Source: CAJCJE01 sp036494465 (GTDB taxonomy: Bacteria; Actinomycetota; Actinomycetes; Mycobacteriales; Pseudonocardiaceae). Taken from it: 64,000 nt of DNA. The position numbers and the translations under genes were made by a program. Positions within the stretch are counted from its first letter, which is position 1; each line of letters opens with the position of its first letter. This document shows positions 54,226 to 63,141 of the stretch, piece by piece. The stretch covers positions 1 through 64,000 of the forward strand of contig DASXOJ010000086.1 in the NCBI GenBank assembly GCA_036494465.1, in the 5' to 3' direction. Under the pieces are notes generated by a model. It saw only the letters and a program-made list of their open reading frames with translations, ran no database searches and had not been told where the DNA came from.

Positions 54226-54324
54226 CCGTCAGGTCCTTTCTGGACAGTGCGCGAGCATCGCCGATACCTCGTCGGTCTTCCGCATCGCGCGCTCTCGCAC
54301 GACGGCAGCGTAGCGAGATTGGGC

Positions 54325-54725
54325 GGACGAGTCGGCTTGTAAGCCGGATTCTGTTCTTTGGTCGTCTTGCGACGGCCAAAGCGGCGACCATCCATCTGGG
54401 CCTGCCGTTGCCAGCAGGCTCTAGCGGTCTACCCGCAGGCATCGGGCGGGCCGCCCTCGAACGCCTGCGCAGTGCCCGGGCTTGCGCTCGGGCACCTCTT
54501 GACCTTGCTCCGGGTGGGGTTTACCTAGCCGCCCCGGTCACCCGGGGCGCTGGTGGTCTCTTACACCACCGTTTCACCCTTACCCGATCTCTCGGGCGGT
54601 CTGTTTTCTGTGGCACTGTCCCGCGGGTCGCCCCGGGTTGCCGTTGACAACCACCCTGCCCTGTGGAGTCCGGACTTTCCTCGACCGGCTGTGACACCGG
54701 CCGCGGTCGCCCTGCCGACTCGTCC
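54325..54725 (-). ncRNA. rnpB: RNase P RNA, bacterial type A
   Basis: About 401 nt on the minus strand. The ends form a perfect 12-bp P1 helix (54714-54725 with 54325-54336). Conserved landmarks read in order on the minus strand: GAGGAAAGTCCGGACTCC, ACAGAAAACAGACCGCC, GGTAAGGGTGAAACGGTG, GGTAGACCGC, and AGAACAGAATCCGGCTTAC. These are the universal core and the 3' region of bacterial RNase P RNA. It matures tRNA 5' ends. It lies between the HAD protein and the ArsB-type permease; the exact ends are taken from P1. Confidence 0.97.
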
Positions 54726-54752
54726 GCAGCACAGAGATTAGCTGGTTAGGGT

Positions 54753-56027
54753 ATGCGCGTGCACAACGGGCCTGCCGCGGAAGTGATCAGCGTCGTGCTG
54801 CTGCTCGCGGTACTCGCGTTCGCGGTCGTTCGGCCGAAGGGGCTGCCGGAGGCGGTCGCCGCGGTGCCCGCCGCGGGGATCGTGTTGCTGGCCGGGTTGG
54901 CTTCGCCTGCTGCGGTCTGGGCGCGGGTGCTGCAACTGCTGCCGACGGTCGCGTTTCTGGCGGCGATTCTGGTGTTGGCGCACCTCGTCGACAGCGAGGG
55001 CGTGTTCGACTGGCTGGGGTCGCGGTTGGCGGTCGCGGCGCGCGGGAACTCGCACCGGCTGCTCGTGTTGACGTTCGCGGCGGCGGCTGGGACGACCGCG
55101 GTGTTGAGTCTGGATGCGACGGTCGTGCTGTTGACGCCGGTGGTGTTCGCGACGGCGAGCACGTTGCGGGTGCGGGCGAAGCCGCACGTGTACGCGTGCA
55201 CGCATCTGGCGAACTCGGCGTCGACGTTGTTGCCGGTGTCGAATTTGACGAACCTGTTGGCGTTCGGCGCTACCGGGCTCTCGTTTCTCGCGTTCAGCGG
55301 GTTGATGGTGTTGCCGTGGCTGGTGTCGATCGCGGTGGAGTTGGGGGTGTTCTGGTGGTTCTTCGCGGCTGATCTGGGCGGGGTGGGGGTTGCCGAGCCT
55401 GCCGGGCCCGCACGGAAGACGCCGGTGTTCGCGCTGGTGGTGCTGGCGGCGGTGCTGGTCGGGTTCGGGGTGACGTCGCTGGTCGGGTTGGCGCCGGTGT
55501 GGGTGGCCGCCGCCGGCGCACTGGTGTTGGCGGTGCGCGGAATCCGCGCGAAGCGAGTGAAGGTGCGGGCGGTCGTGGTGGAGGCGGCGCCGTTGTTCCT
55601 GTTGTTCGTGCTGGGGCTCGCCGTGGTGGTGCAGGCGGTCGCGGCAGGCGGGTTGGGGCGGGTGCTGGCGGCGATCGTGCCGGGGTCGCCCGGGTTGGTG
55701 GGGTTGCTGGCGGCGGCGGGGATCGCGGCATTGCTGGCCAACGTGGTCAACAACCTGCCCGCGGTGCTGGTGTTGCTGCCCGCGCTGGGCGCGCATCCGG
55801 CGCCGGGGATCGTGCTGGCGGTGCTGCTCGGGGTGAACCTGGGGCCGAACCTGAGCTACGTCGGCTCGCTGGCCACCTTGCTGTGGCGGCGGATTCTTGC
55901 TGGTAAGGGGATGGTGCCGACGTTGCGTGAGTTCGTCCGGCTCGGGGCGTTGACGGTGCCGGTTTCGCTGGTCGCGGGCGTTGTCGCGCTCTGGGTCGGA
56001 CTGTTGGTGGCAGGATCAACGAGATGA
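54753..56027 (+). CDS. ArsB/NhaD-type anion permease
   Basis: A 424-residue permease with about 11 hydrophobic helices. HLANSASTLLPVSNLTNLLAF and VLLGVNLGPNLSYVGSLATLLW are the paired family motifs of the ArsB/NhaD/CitT superfamily. The nearest impression is arsenite-type ArsB, but no arsenic regulator or reductase lies beside it, so a different anion is possible. It overlaps the USP gene (ATGA). Confidence 0.85.
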   Translation: MRVHNGPAAEVISVVLLLAVLAFAVVRPKGLPEAVAAVPAAGIVLLAGLASPAAVWARVLQLLPTVAFLAAILVLAHLVDSEGVFDWLGSRLAVAARGNSHRLLVLTFAAAAGTTAVLSLDATVVLLTPVVFATASTLRVRAKPHVYACTHLANSASTLLPVSNLTNLLAFGATGLSFLAFSGLMVLPWLVSIAVELGVFWWFFAADLGGVGVAEPAGPARKTPVFALVVLAAVLVGFGVTSLVGLAPVWVAAAGALVLAVRGIRAKRVKVRAVVVEAAPLFLLFVLGLAVVVQAVAAGGLGRVLAAIVPGSPGLVGLLAAAGIAALLANVVNNLPAVLVLLPALGAHPAPGIVLAVLLGVNLGPNLSYVGSLATLLWRRILAGKGMVPTLREFVRLGALTVPVSLVAGVVALWVGLLVAGSTR

Positions 56028-56503
56028 CCCGGGTTGTGGTGTGGATCACCGAAGGCACGTGGCAGGGCTGTGTCGACGCGGCCGGTCGGCTTGCTCCCGA
56101 GGGCGCCACGTTCACGTTGCTGCACGTCAGCGATGGTGCGCCTGCCGAGGTGCTGCACGGGGCGTTCGGCGGATTGCTGGGACGCGGGGGTGGGCACGAT
56201 CCGGGGGTCGCGGTCGAGGGGCTGAGCGGGCCTGCCGCCGACGAGTTGGTGCGGGCGGCCGAGGAACGGTTGGGACGGCCTGCCGCGCAGGTGTTGCGCA
56301 GTGGCGACGTGGAGCGGGAGGTCGTCGCGGCGTGCGCGGACGCGGAGCTGCTGGTGTGTGCGCGGGACGGCGCGCACGACCGGCTCGGGCCGCGCAGTCT
56401 GGGGCGGTGGACGCGGTTCGTCGTCGATCACGCGCCGTGCGCGGTGTTGCTGGTGTGGCCGGATGAGATACCCGGCGTTGAGTCCATACCGCCGAAGCCT
56501 TAG
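56024..56503 (+). CDS. Universal stress protein-like protein
   Basis: A 159-residue protein with UspA fold features: VVVWITEGTWQGCVDAAGRL, LLHVSDG and, near the end, GRWTRFVVDHAPCAVLLVWP, where the family has the G-S-V-S/HAPCPVLVV block. The nucleotide-binding GxxGS motif is not clear. It is translationally coupled to the permease and may tune it. It overlaps the convergent phosphatase gene by 4 bp. Confidence 0.8.
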   Translation: MTRVVVWITEGTWQGCVDAAGRLAPEGATFTLLHVSDGAPAEVLHGAFGGLLGRGGGHDPGVAVEGLSGPAADELVRAAEERLGRPAAQVLRSGDVEREVVAACADAELLVCARDGAHDRLGPRSLGRWTRFVVDHAPCAVLLVWPDEIPGVESIPPKP

Positions 56504-57174
56504 GACAGGTGCGCGGTGTCGTTGACGAGGCGGACCGACGCGTTGCCGTCGGGGTAGAACTCGACGATCGACAGCGACGCGAGGTCCAGGTGCAGGCGGA
56601 ACAGGATGTTCGGGCCCGCGGCCAAACCGATGCGGAGCAGGGTCTTGATCGGGGTCACGTGGCTGACGACCAGCACCGTGCACCCTTGGTAGGCGGCGAC
56701 CAGTTCGTCGCGGGCACGGGAGACGCGGGCGTGCACCTCGTCGAAGCTTTCACCGTCGGGGGTGGGCACGGACGGGTCGGAGAGCCAGGCGCGGTGCAGT
56801 TCGGGGTCGCGTTCGGCGGCTTCGGTGAAGGTCAGACCTTCCCAGGCGCCGAAGTCTGTCTCGGTCAGCGTGTCCCAGTACGCGACGGGCAGCCGGGTCT
56901 GTTCGACGACGGCGTCGGCGGTTTGCCTGGCGCGCTTGAGGGGTGAGCAGACGACCGTGGTGATTTGTTCCATAGTGGACAGACGGTGCGCTGCCGCTTT
57001 CGCCTGGGCGAGACCGGTCGCGGTCAGCGGTGGTTCGCCACGACCCGAGTAGCGGCGCTGGCCGGACAGTTCGGTCTGGCCGTGCCGCAACAGGATCAAC
57101 CTGGTCGGCGCGCCCTTCGCGCCGGACCAGGCGGCGGGCGGCGCGGTCTGCCCGGAACCCTTGAGGCTGGTCAT
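56500..57174 (-). CDS. Histidine phosphatase (phosphoglycerate mutase-like, CobC type)
   Basis: A 224-residue enzyme with LILLRHGQTELSGQRRYSG carrying the catalytic His, the acid in LTETDFGAWEGLTF, and the second His in VLVVSHVTPIK. It fits alpha-ribazole phosphatase and related enzymes. In Mycobacterium the same domain is fused to RNase HI in one protein (Rv2228c); here it is a separate gene overlapping the RNase HI stop by 4 bp (ATGA). Confidence 0.92.
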   Translation of the reverse strand: MTSLKGSGQTAPPAAWSGAKGAPTRLILLRHGQTELSGQRRYSGRGEPPLTATGLAQAKAAAHRLSTMEQITTVVCSPLKRARQTADAVVEQTRLPVAYWDTLTETDFGAWEGLTFTEAAERDPELHRAWLSDPSVPTPDGESFDEVHARVSRARDELVAAYQGCTVLVVSHVTPIKTLLRIGLAAGPNILFRLHLDLASLSIVEFYPDGNASVRLVNDTAHLS

Positions 57175-57596
57175 GGCGTCCTCTGCCCGGCCTGCTCGTC
57201 CATCGCCTGGTTGGCGAGCCGGTCCGCGCGCGTGTTGCGGGCGCGCGGGATCCAGTCGAACGTCACCACGTCGAAGTCGGCGACCAACTCTCGCCCCTGC
57301 GCGGCGAGCGCGCGCAGCGGCACGTTGTTGATCTTCCAGCGGCCGGACATCTGTTCGACGACCAGTTTCGAGTCCATCCGCACGGCCACGGTGTGCGCGC
57401 CCAGCTCCCGCGCGGCTTCGAGACCGGCGATCAGGCCGGTGTACTCGGCGACGTTGTTGGTGGCGATGCCGAGGCCGCCCTTGCGCTCGACGAGTACGTC
57501 GCCGGTGGCCTTGTCGAGCACGACCGCGCCGTAACCGGCGGGCCCGGGGTTGCCCCGCGAGCCGCCGTCCGCTTCCACGATCACTTCATCCGGCAC
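57171..57596 (-). CDS. RNase HI family protein
   Basis: A 141-residue RNase H. The four acidic residues are visible in IVEADGGSRGNPG (D), NNVAEYTGLIAGLEA (E), VRMDSKLVVEQMSG (D) and NTRADRLAN (D). It removes RNA from RNA/DNA hybrids. GTG 57596 is chosen, 2 nt after the zinc-ribbon stop; a longer version to 57641 overlaps that gene. It is coupled to the phosphatase downstream, the unfused counterpart of the mycobacterial bifunctional protein. Confidence 0.92.
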   Translation of the reverse strand: MPDEVIVEADGGSRGNPGPAGYGAVVLDKATGDVLVERKGGLGIATNNVAEYTGLIAGLEAARELGAHTVAVRMDSKLVVEQMSGRWKINNVPLRALAAQGRELVADFDVVTFDWIPRARNTRADRLANQAMDEQAGQRTP

Positions 57597-57598
57597 TG

Positions 57599-58336
57599 CT
57601 ACAGCCCCGACTCCGCCGTGCGGACCAGGATGGCGCCGCATTCCTCGCAGCGCTCCACATTGTCGGCGGGCGCGTCCCTGATCCCGGCGATCGCGGAGCG
57701 GTCCAGCTCCATCCGGCAGGCGCCGCAGCGACGCGCGCGGAGCAGACCGGCGCCGATGCCCTTCTGCGCGCGGACGCGTTCGTAGAGCGCGAGCAGGTCG
57801 GCCGGGAACGAGGGCACCAGCTTCTCGCGCTCGTCGGCCCGGCGGGTTTGCTGGGTCTCCAGGTCGGCGAGGGCCTGGTCGCGGCGCTGCTGCGCGTCGG
57901 CGAGGGTCTCCTCCGCCTGGTCGAGTCCCACCTGCGCGTGCTTGATGTCCAGCTCGAGGGCTTCGCGCCGCTCCATCAGTTCGAGCAGGTCGTCCTCCAG
58001 CGCGGCTTGCCGCCTGCTGAGGGTTTCGAGTTCGTGTTCGAGATCGGTGACCTGGCGGGTGCCGACGTTGCCGTCGTTGAGCAGCTTGCGGTCGCGGTCC
58101 TCCCGGGCGCGGACCGCCTCGATCTCGCCCTCCTGCTTGGTGATCTCGCGACTGAGGTCCTTGTGCGAGGTCTTCGCGGCGACCACGGCGTCCCGCTTGA
58201 CCTGCAAGGTCGTTTCGGCCTCCGCGATCATGGCCAGTTCGGGCAGGGTGCGGCGGCGGTGATCGATCCGGCCGAGTTCAGCATCGGCATCGGCGAGGTC
58301 GAGCAGCCGACGTTGCACGGCTGGTTCGGCTTTCAC
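57599..58336 (-). CDS. Coiled-coil protein with C-terminal C4 zinc ribbon
   Basis: A 245-residue protein. Residues 1-180 form a long coiled coil (many Glu/Lys/Arg heptads, as in RREALELDIKHAQVGLDQAE). The C-terminus has CGACRMELDR and CEECGAILVR, a C4 zinc ribbon. It matches the Rv2229c-type family, nucleic acid-binding by inference. GTG 58336 is preceded by GGGAGG; the longer reading to 58480 is rejected. Spacing to Nif3 is 2 nt. Confidence 0.92.
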   Translation of the reverse strand: MKAEPAVQRRLLDLADADAELGRIDHRRRTLPELAMIAEAETTLQVKRDAVVAAKTSHKDLSREITKQEGEIEAVRAREDRDRKLLNDGNVGTRQVTDLEHELETLSRRQAALEDDLLELMERREALELDIKHAQVGLDQAEETLADAQQRRDQALADLETQQTRRADEREKLVPSFPADLLALYERVRAQKGIGAGLLRARRCGACRMELDRSAIAGIRDAPADNVERCEECGAILVRTAESGL

Positions 58337-58338
58337 GG

Positions 58339-59175
58339 TCAGGACCTCCCGGTGTTCGGTGGCGTGCTGCTCATCGCGGCGACCGTCCAAGGGTCGGTAC
58401 GACGGGTAGAAACGAAGACATCGACCGTACCGCCCGTGGCGGTGCGCAGAATGTCGGCTGCCTGCTCGCACCACGGCCACTCACTGGCCCAGTGCGCTAC
58501 GTCGACCAGGGCAGGCACCGCGCCGCCCGCGATGTGCTCGCTGGCCGGGTGGTGCCGCAGATCGGCGGTCACGAACGCGTCGACGCCGGCTTCGGTGGCG
58601 TCACCGAGGTACCCGTCGCCTGCTCCCCCGCTGACCGCGACCGTCCTAACCAGACGATCCGGGTCACCTGCCGCGCGGACACCGGGCACTGTGAACGGCA
58701 GGTTGTCAGCGACGCGCTTGGTGAACACTCGCAGTGTCTCGGGTTCGGGCAGTTCGCCGATCCGGCCGATGCCGGTGACGCCGTCGGGGTTGGGCCGCAA
58801 CGGGCCCAGCACACGCAGGCCGATGGCGGTCGCGAGCGCGTCGGAGACGCCCGGTGATGACGAGTCGGCGTTGGTGTGCGCGCAGAGCAGACCGATGCCG
58901 CCGCGAATCATGGAGTGCACCAGGTTGCCCTTGGGCGTGCTCGCCGGAACGCCGTGCACGCCGCGCAGCAGCAGCGGATGGTGCGCGACGATCAGCTGGG
59001 CGCCGCGTTCGATCGCCTCGCCAACGGTGTCCTCGACCGGATCGACGCACACCAGTACGCGTTCGACGGTGTCGGCAGGGTCGCCGCAGACCAGGCCGAC
59101 CGCGTCCCAGGATTCGGCGAGGGTGGGCGGGTAGGCGGTTTCCAGCACGGTGATCAGGTCGGCGAGGGTTGTCAT
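58339..59175 (-). CDS. Nif3-like dinuclear metal centre protein
   Basis: A 278-residue protein of the Nif3/YbgI family, whose members form toroidal hexamers with a dimetal site. AESWDAVGLVCGDP, the metal ligands in IVAHHPLLLRG and AHTNADSSSPGVSDAL, and the final His in VDVAHWASE are all present. The enzymatic role is debated. It is coupled to the aminotransferase upstream (ATGA). Confidence 0.94.
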   Translation of the reverse strand: MTTLADLITVLETAYPPTLAESWDAVGLVCGDPADTVERVLVCVDPVEDTVGEAIERGAQLIVAHHPLLLRGVHGVPASTPKGNLVHSMIRGGIGLLCAHTNADSSSPGVSDALATAIGLRVLGPLRPNPDGVTGIGRIGELPEPETLRVFTKRVADNLPFTVPGVRAAGDPDRLVRTVAVSGGAGDGYLGDATEAGVDAFVTADLRHHPASEHIAGGAVPALVDVAHWASEWPWCEQAADILRTATGGTVDVFVSTRRTDPWTVAAMSSTPPNTGRS

Positions 59176-60233
59176 GGGGTGGCGAGTTCCTTGCTGGTGA
59201 GGATGTCGGTCAGCGCGGCCAGCAGCGGCGCGCAGTCGTCGGGTGCGCGGACGGCGACGCGCAAGTGGTCGGGGGTGAGGCCGGGGAAGGTGTCGGCGCG
59301 GCGGACGGCGATGCCGCGTTCGCGCAGCGCGGCCCGGACCGCTGGTCCGTTCGGCACGCGGAGCAGCAGGAAGGGTGCGTGTGCCGGGTGAGCCACGGTG
59401 ATGCCGGGGATGCTGGCCAGTTCGGTGGCGAGGTGGTCACGGTGTTCGGTGAGCTCGGTGGCCGCCGCTGCCGCTTCGGCGAGGGCGCCGGGTTCGTTGC
59501 AGGCGGTGACTGCGGTGAGCACCAGCGTGCTTACTGGCCATTGTGGACGGTTGGCGGCGAGTCGGGCGAGCAGACCGGGGGCGCCGATGGCGTAACCGGC
59601 GCGCAGGCCGGGCAGGGCCCAGGTCTTGGTGAGGCTGCGCAGGACGAGCAGACCGGGCAGGTCGGTGTCGGCGGCGAGCGACTCGGGTTCGCCGGGGACC
59701 GCGTCGGCGAATGCCTCGTCAACCACGAGTACACGGCGGGGCCTGGCGAGGGCGCGGAGGGTGTCGGCGGGGTGCAGGACCGAGGTCGGGTTCGTCGGGT
59801 TGCCGACCACGACCAGGTCGGCGTCGTCGGGGACCCGGTCCGGCCGGAGCCGGTAGCCGTCGGACTCGGTGAGCAGGACGTGGTGGATCGGGACGTTCGC
59901 GGTGCGCAGCGCGACCTCGGGCTCGGTGAACGAGGGGTGCACGATCGCGGCGAGGCGTGGGCGCAGCGCCGGGAGCAGGGCGAAGCCTTCCGCTGCCCCG
60001 GCGAGGATCAGCACCTCGTCCGGGTGCCTGCCGTGGCGGCGGGCGACCGTCTGACGGGCCTGAGCGTCCTGCGCGGCCGACGGGTAGCGGCCGATGTCGT
60101 CGATGGCCGCCGTCAACCGCGCGCGCAACCAGGCGGGCGGGCCTGGCAACCGCACGTTCACAGCGTGGTCGATCAGGCCCGGCTCGGCGTCCACGTCGCC
60201 GTGGTGGCGGAGCAGGGCGGGGTCGATGGTCAT
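59172..60233 (-). CDS. CobC-like PLP-dependent aminotransferase
   Basis: A 353-residue class I aminotransferase-like protein. PLP-binding features are VVVGNPTNPTSVLHP, LVVDEAFAD and the lysine in LRSLTKTWALPGLRAGYA. This group includes L-threonine-O-3-phosphate decarboxylase of cobalamin synthesis (CobC, as Rv2231c is annotated), which would go with cobD nearby. ATG 60233 is preferred to a longer version to 60428 that overlaps the phosphatase gene upstream. Confidence 0.88.
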   Translation of the reverse strand: MTIDPALLRHHGDVDAEPGLIDHAVNVRLPGPPAWLRARLTAAIDDIGRYPSAAQDAQARQTVARRHGRHPDEVLILAGAAEGFALLPALRPRLAAIVHPSFTEPEVALRTANVPIHHVLLTESDGYRLRPDRVPDDADLVVVGNPTNPTSVLHPADTLRALARPRRVLVVDEAFADAVPGEPESLAADTDLPGLLVLRSLTKTWALPGLRAGYAIGAPGLLARLAANRPQWPVSTLVLTAVTACNEPGALAEAAAAATELTEHRDHLATELASIPGITVAHPAHAPFLLLRVPNGPAVRAALRERGIAVRRADTFPGLTPDHLRVAVRAPDDCAPLLAALTDILTSKELATP

Positions 60234-60276
60234 CAGGCGCGAGTGTAGATGTGCCGGGTTCGCATAGGCTCTGCTC

Positions 60277-60747
60277 GTGTATCTGGTGAGCTTCGTGTGT
60301 TCGGGCAACATCTGCCGGTCGCCGATGGCCGAGTCGGTCTTCCGGCAGCAGATGGCCAAGGCCGGGCTCGCGGACCTGGTCGACGTGAACAGTGCCGGGA
60401 TCGGCGGCTGGCACGTCGGCGAGCCCATGGACGAGCGCGGTGCGGAGACGCTGGCGGCGGCCGGTTATCCGACCGGGCACGGCGCGGCCAAGGTCGCGCC
60501 GGAGCATCTTGGCGCGGATCTGATCCTGGCGATGGACCGGGGGCATTACCGGGCGCTGCTTCAACTGGCCGACGACCCGGACAAGGTGCGGATGTTCCGC
60601 TCGTTCGACCCGGCCGCAGACCCGGACGATCTGGATGTACCCGACCCCTACTACGGGCCGACGGACGGCTTCGACGCGCTGCTGGCGATGATCGAGGCGG
60701 CCATGCCGGGATTGATCGACTTCGTCCGGACCGAGGTCACCGGCTGA
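60277..60747 (+). CDS. Low-molecular-weight protein tyrosine phosphatase (PtpA-like)
   Basis: A 156-residue phosphatase, GTG start. The P-loop is VCSGNICRSPMAE, with Asn where many enzymes have GNTCRS. The general acid lies in DPYYGP with two tyrosines, as in mycobacterial PtpA. It dephosphorylates protein tyrosine. It is divergent from the aminotransferase gene and next to SURF1, as in Mycobacterium. Confidence 0.95.
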   Translation: MYLVSFVCSGNICRSPMAESVFRQQMAKAGLADLVDVNSAGIGGWHVGEPMDERGAETLAAAGYPTGHGAAKVAPEHLGADLILAMDRGHYRALLQLADDPDKVRMFRSFDPAADPDDLDVPDPYYGPTDGFDALLAMIEAAMPGLIDFVRTEVTG

Positions 60748-60789
60748 CCCCATGACCTCACCCGGGCATCACAGGCTTACCGTGGTCAC

Positions 60790-61776
60790 GTGCGGCGACT
60801 GAGTTTTCTGCTCCGACCGGGCTGGCTGGGCCTGGTCGTCGGCGTACTCGTTTTCGCTGGTGCGTGCTTCTGGATCCTGTCGCCGTGGCAGTTCGGCCGC
60901 AACACCGAGCGGCAGACCCAGATCAGCGCGCTGACCGAAGCGTCCAGCCGCGCACCCGAGCCGCTGGACGAGTTCCTGCCGGGCGACGTCGAGCCGACCG
61001 CGCAGCAGGAGTGGTTCCAGGTCACCATGTCCGGTCACTTCGTGACCGACGACGACGTGGTGGTGCTGCTGCGCGAGATCGACTCGTGCGAGGACTGCGA
61101 TCCGAGCCCCGCGTTCGAGATCCTGACCCCGTTCCACCAGGACAACGGTACGAACGTGCTGGTCGACCGGGGTTACATCCCGCCGGGCACCTATGACCAG
61201 ATCCCGAAGTACGCGGCAGCGCCCGCCGGGCATGTGACGCTGACCGCACGCGTGCACCCGGACGAGCCGGTCAGCGGCCGCAAGTCGCTGGTGTTGAACG
61301 GGCACCACGAGGTCTACGACATCAACGCGAAGGTGGTCGGCGCCTCGGTCGGGGTGAGCATGCGGCCGGGTTCGTTCGCGCTGCTGTCCGGTCAGCCGGG
61401 CGCGCTGGGCATCGCGGCGCTGCCGCAGTTGGACTCCGGGCCGTTCCTGTCCTACGCGTGGCAGTGGATCACCTTCGGCGTGATGGCCATCGGCGGGCTC
61501 GGCTACTTCACCTGGCGCGAACTGAAGCCAGGTGGCGCGCTGACGCCGGAGGGCCGGGCGCGGCGCAGAGCCGAGAAGGAAGCGCTGCTCGCCGAGGACG
61601 AAGCCGACCAGCAGACCGGCCGGGTGCCGACCGGACCGAAGAAGAAGATGCGCGGCAGGCACAAGATCGCGCAGCTGATCGCCGAGGACGAGGCGCGCGA
61701 GTTGGCCGAAACCGAGGATGAGGCGCGCGAGTTGGCCGAAGCCGAGGAACGGGCAGCCGAAGCCACCCGCAGCTGA
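60790..61776 (+). CDS. SURF1 family cytochrome oxidase assembly protein
   Basis: A 328-residue protein with an N-terminal helix (GWLGLVVGVLVFAGACFWIL), SPWQFGRNTERQ matching the SURF1 WQ..R motif, and a C-terminal helix (WITFGVMAIGGLGYFTW). The periplasmic domain between them is typical. The C-terminal 80 residues are charged and repetitive, an addition also seen in some actinomycetes. It assists haem A insertion into cytochrome aa3 oxidase. GTG start 60790. Confidence 0.92.
   Translation: MRRLSFLLRPGWLGLVVGVLVFAGACFWILSPWQFGRNTERQTQISALTEASSRAPEPLDEFLPGDVEPTAQQEWFQVTMSGHFVTDDDVVVLLREIDSCEDCDPSPAFEILTPFHQDNGTNVLVDRGYIPPGTYDQIPKYAAAPAGHVTLTARVHPDEPVSGRKSLVLNGHHEVYDINAKVVGASVGVSMRPGSFALLSGQPGALGIAALPQLDSGPFLSYAWQWITFGVMAIGGLGYFTWRELKPGGALTPEGRARRRAEKEALLAEDEADQQTGRVPTGPKKKMRGRHKIAQLIAEDEARELAETEDEARELAEAEERAAEATRS
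61684..61743 (+). repeat. 30-bp tandem duplication in the SURF1 tail
   Basis: Two 30-bp units (61684-61713, 61714-61743) encode EDEARELAE(T/A) twice, differing at three or fewer bases. A third partial copy (AEDEA) is suggested upstream. It lengthens the charged cytoplasmic tail. Confidence 0.7.
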
Positions 61777-61820
61777 AGCCGGACCTCGGCGGGACCGCGG
61801 CGCGCGGCCTATGGTCGGGC

Positions 61821-62201
61821 ATGAGCATCAGCCCGTTCCTGTTCTGCAATGACGCGGCGGCCAGCGCGGATTTCCTGGTCGAGGCGTTCGGTTTCACCGA
61901 CGAATCGGTCCATCGCGACGAGACCGGCAAGGCGGTCGTGGCGACCGTGCGCCTGGGCGATCAGCTGGTCTACCTGGCCCGGCCGCACGAGGGGCGGTTC
62001 GAGCCGCCGAGGGCCGAGGCCGTGTTGAACGCGTTGACCATGGTCGTGGTGGACGACGTGGACGCGGTGTTCGCGCGGGCCGAGAAGGCCGGGGCGCGGA
62101 TCGAGTTCCCGCCGACCGACATGGACTACGGCCAGCGCGAGTTCGGCGTGCGCGACCTGGACGGGCACTACTGGAGTTTCGCGACCACGCTCAGCGCTTA
62201 G
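61821..62201 (+). CDS. VOC-superfamily (glyoxalase/bleomycin resistance-like) protein
   Basis: A 126-residue protein with one pair of VOC beta-alpha-beta modules: ISPFLFCNDAAASADFLVEA at the start and REFGVRDLDGHYWSFATTL at the end. The metal ligand set is incomplete, so enzymatic activity is uncertain. It overlaps the convergent cobD by 11 bp. Confidence 0.88.
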   Translation: MSISPFLFCNDAAASADFLVEAFGFTDESVHRDETGKAVVATVRLGDQLVYLARPHEGRFEPPRAEAVLNALTMVVVDDVDAVFARAEKAGARIEFPPTDMDYGQREFGVRDLDGHYWSFATTLSA

Positions 62202-63141
62202 CGCGGCGACGTCCGCACAGCCACGCCAGCACGACGGCGACCGCGCCGGCGAGTGCACCGACCACTCTGGACAGTTCGACCGCGCGGGTGACGTGGCCGG
62301 CGTCCGGAGTGCGGCCGTCGCCGAGCACCGGGCGGTCTTCGACGCCGTGCGGGTACGCGGTGCGGCCGCCGAGCCGGATTTCCAGCGCGCCCGCGAACGC
62401 GGCCTCGATCTGGCCCGCGTTCGGGCTGGGATGCGCGGAGGCGTCCCGGCGCCAGGTGCGCCACGCGCCGGACGACGACCCGCCGACGACCGGCGCGCCG
62501 ACCGTGGCGAGCAGCGCGGCGAGGCGTGCGGGGGCGAGGTTCATGACGTCGTCGATGCGCGCCGCCGCCCAGCCGAACTGCTGGTAGCGCGGGGAACGGT
62601 GGCCGACCATGGCGTCGAGCGTGTTGACCGCGCGGTACCCGAGCAGGCCGGGCACGCCCGCGACGGCGCCCCAGAACAGCGGCGCGACGACCGCGTCGGA
62701 GGTGTTCTCGGCGACGGATTCGACGGCGGCGCGCGCGAGGCCGGTCTGGTCGAGGGCTTGCGGGTCGCGGCCGCACAGGCTGGGCAGCCGGTCGCGAGCC
62801 GCGGTGATGTCGCCCGCGTCGAGTTCGGCGCCGATCGCGGTGCCCTGTTCGGCCAGCGACGCACCGCCGAGTACGGCCCAGGTGGCGGCGGCGGTGGAGA
62901 GCATCTGGAGCACCGGGCGACGCCTGCCCGCGCGTTCCACGACCAGGCCGAGCGCGACCGCGCCGCCGGAGAGCAACGCGGAATGCACCACACCGGAGGA
63001 CTTCTGGTCGCGGTAGAGCCACGTCTCGGCCTCGCTGGCGGCCTTGCCGAACGCGGCGACCGGGTGACCGCGCCGCGGGTCGCCGAACAGGCCGTCGGCC
63101 GCGACGCCGAGCAACAGTCCGATGGCGCGCGCAGCGCTCAC
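62191..63141 (-). CDS. cobD: Adenosylcobinamide-phosphate synthase (cobalamin biosynthesis)
   Basis: A 316-residue inner-membrane enzyme that joins adenosylcobyric acid and aminopropanol phosphate. Family marks are GVAADGLFGDPRRGHPVAAFG, AVESVAENTSDAVVAPLFW and RAVNTLDAMVGHRSPRYQQFG. Several hydrophobic segments are present. The gene matches cobD/cbiB in the same place near SURF1 in Mycobacterium. It starts 127 bp from the divergent DUF2397 gene. Confidence 0.95.
   Translation of the reverse strand: MSAARAIGLLLGVAADGLFGDPRRGHPVAAFGKAASEAETWLYRDQKSSGVVHSALLSGGAVALGLVVERAGRRRPVLQMLSTAAATWAVLGGASLAEQGTAIGAELDAGDITAARDRLPSLCGRDPQALDQTGLARAAVESVAENTSDAVVAPLFWGAVAGVPGLLGYRAVNTLDAMVGHRSPRYQQFGWAAARIDDVMNLAPARLAALLATVGAPVVGGSSSGAWRTWRRDASAHPSPNAGQIEAAFAGALEIRLGGRTAYPHGVEDRPVLGDGRTPDAGHVTRAVELSRVVGALAGAVAVVLAWLCGRRRAKR

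Noticed and set aside
54553..54741. Short open frame inside the rnpB region
   Set aside because: The sequence is explained by conserved RNase P RNA helices.
54753..56027. Assigning the ArsB-like permease to arsenic resistance
   Set aside because: No arsR, arsC or related gene is adjacent and the superfamily includes other anion carriers; left as ArsB/NhaD type.
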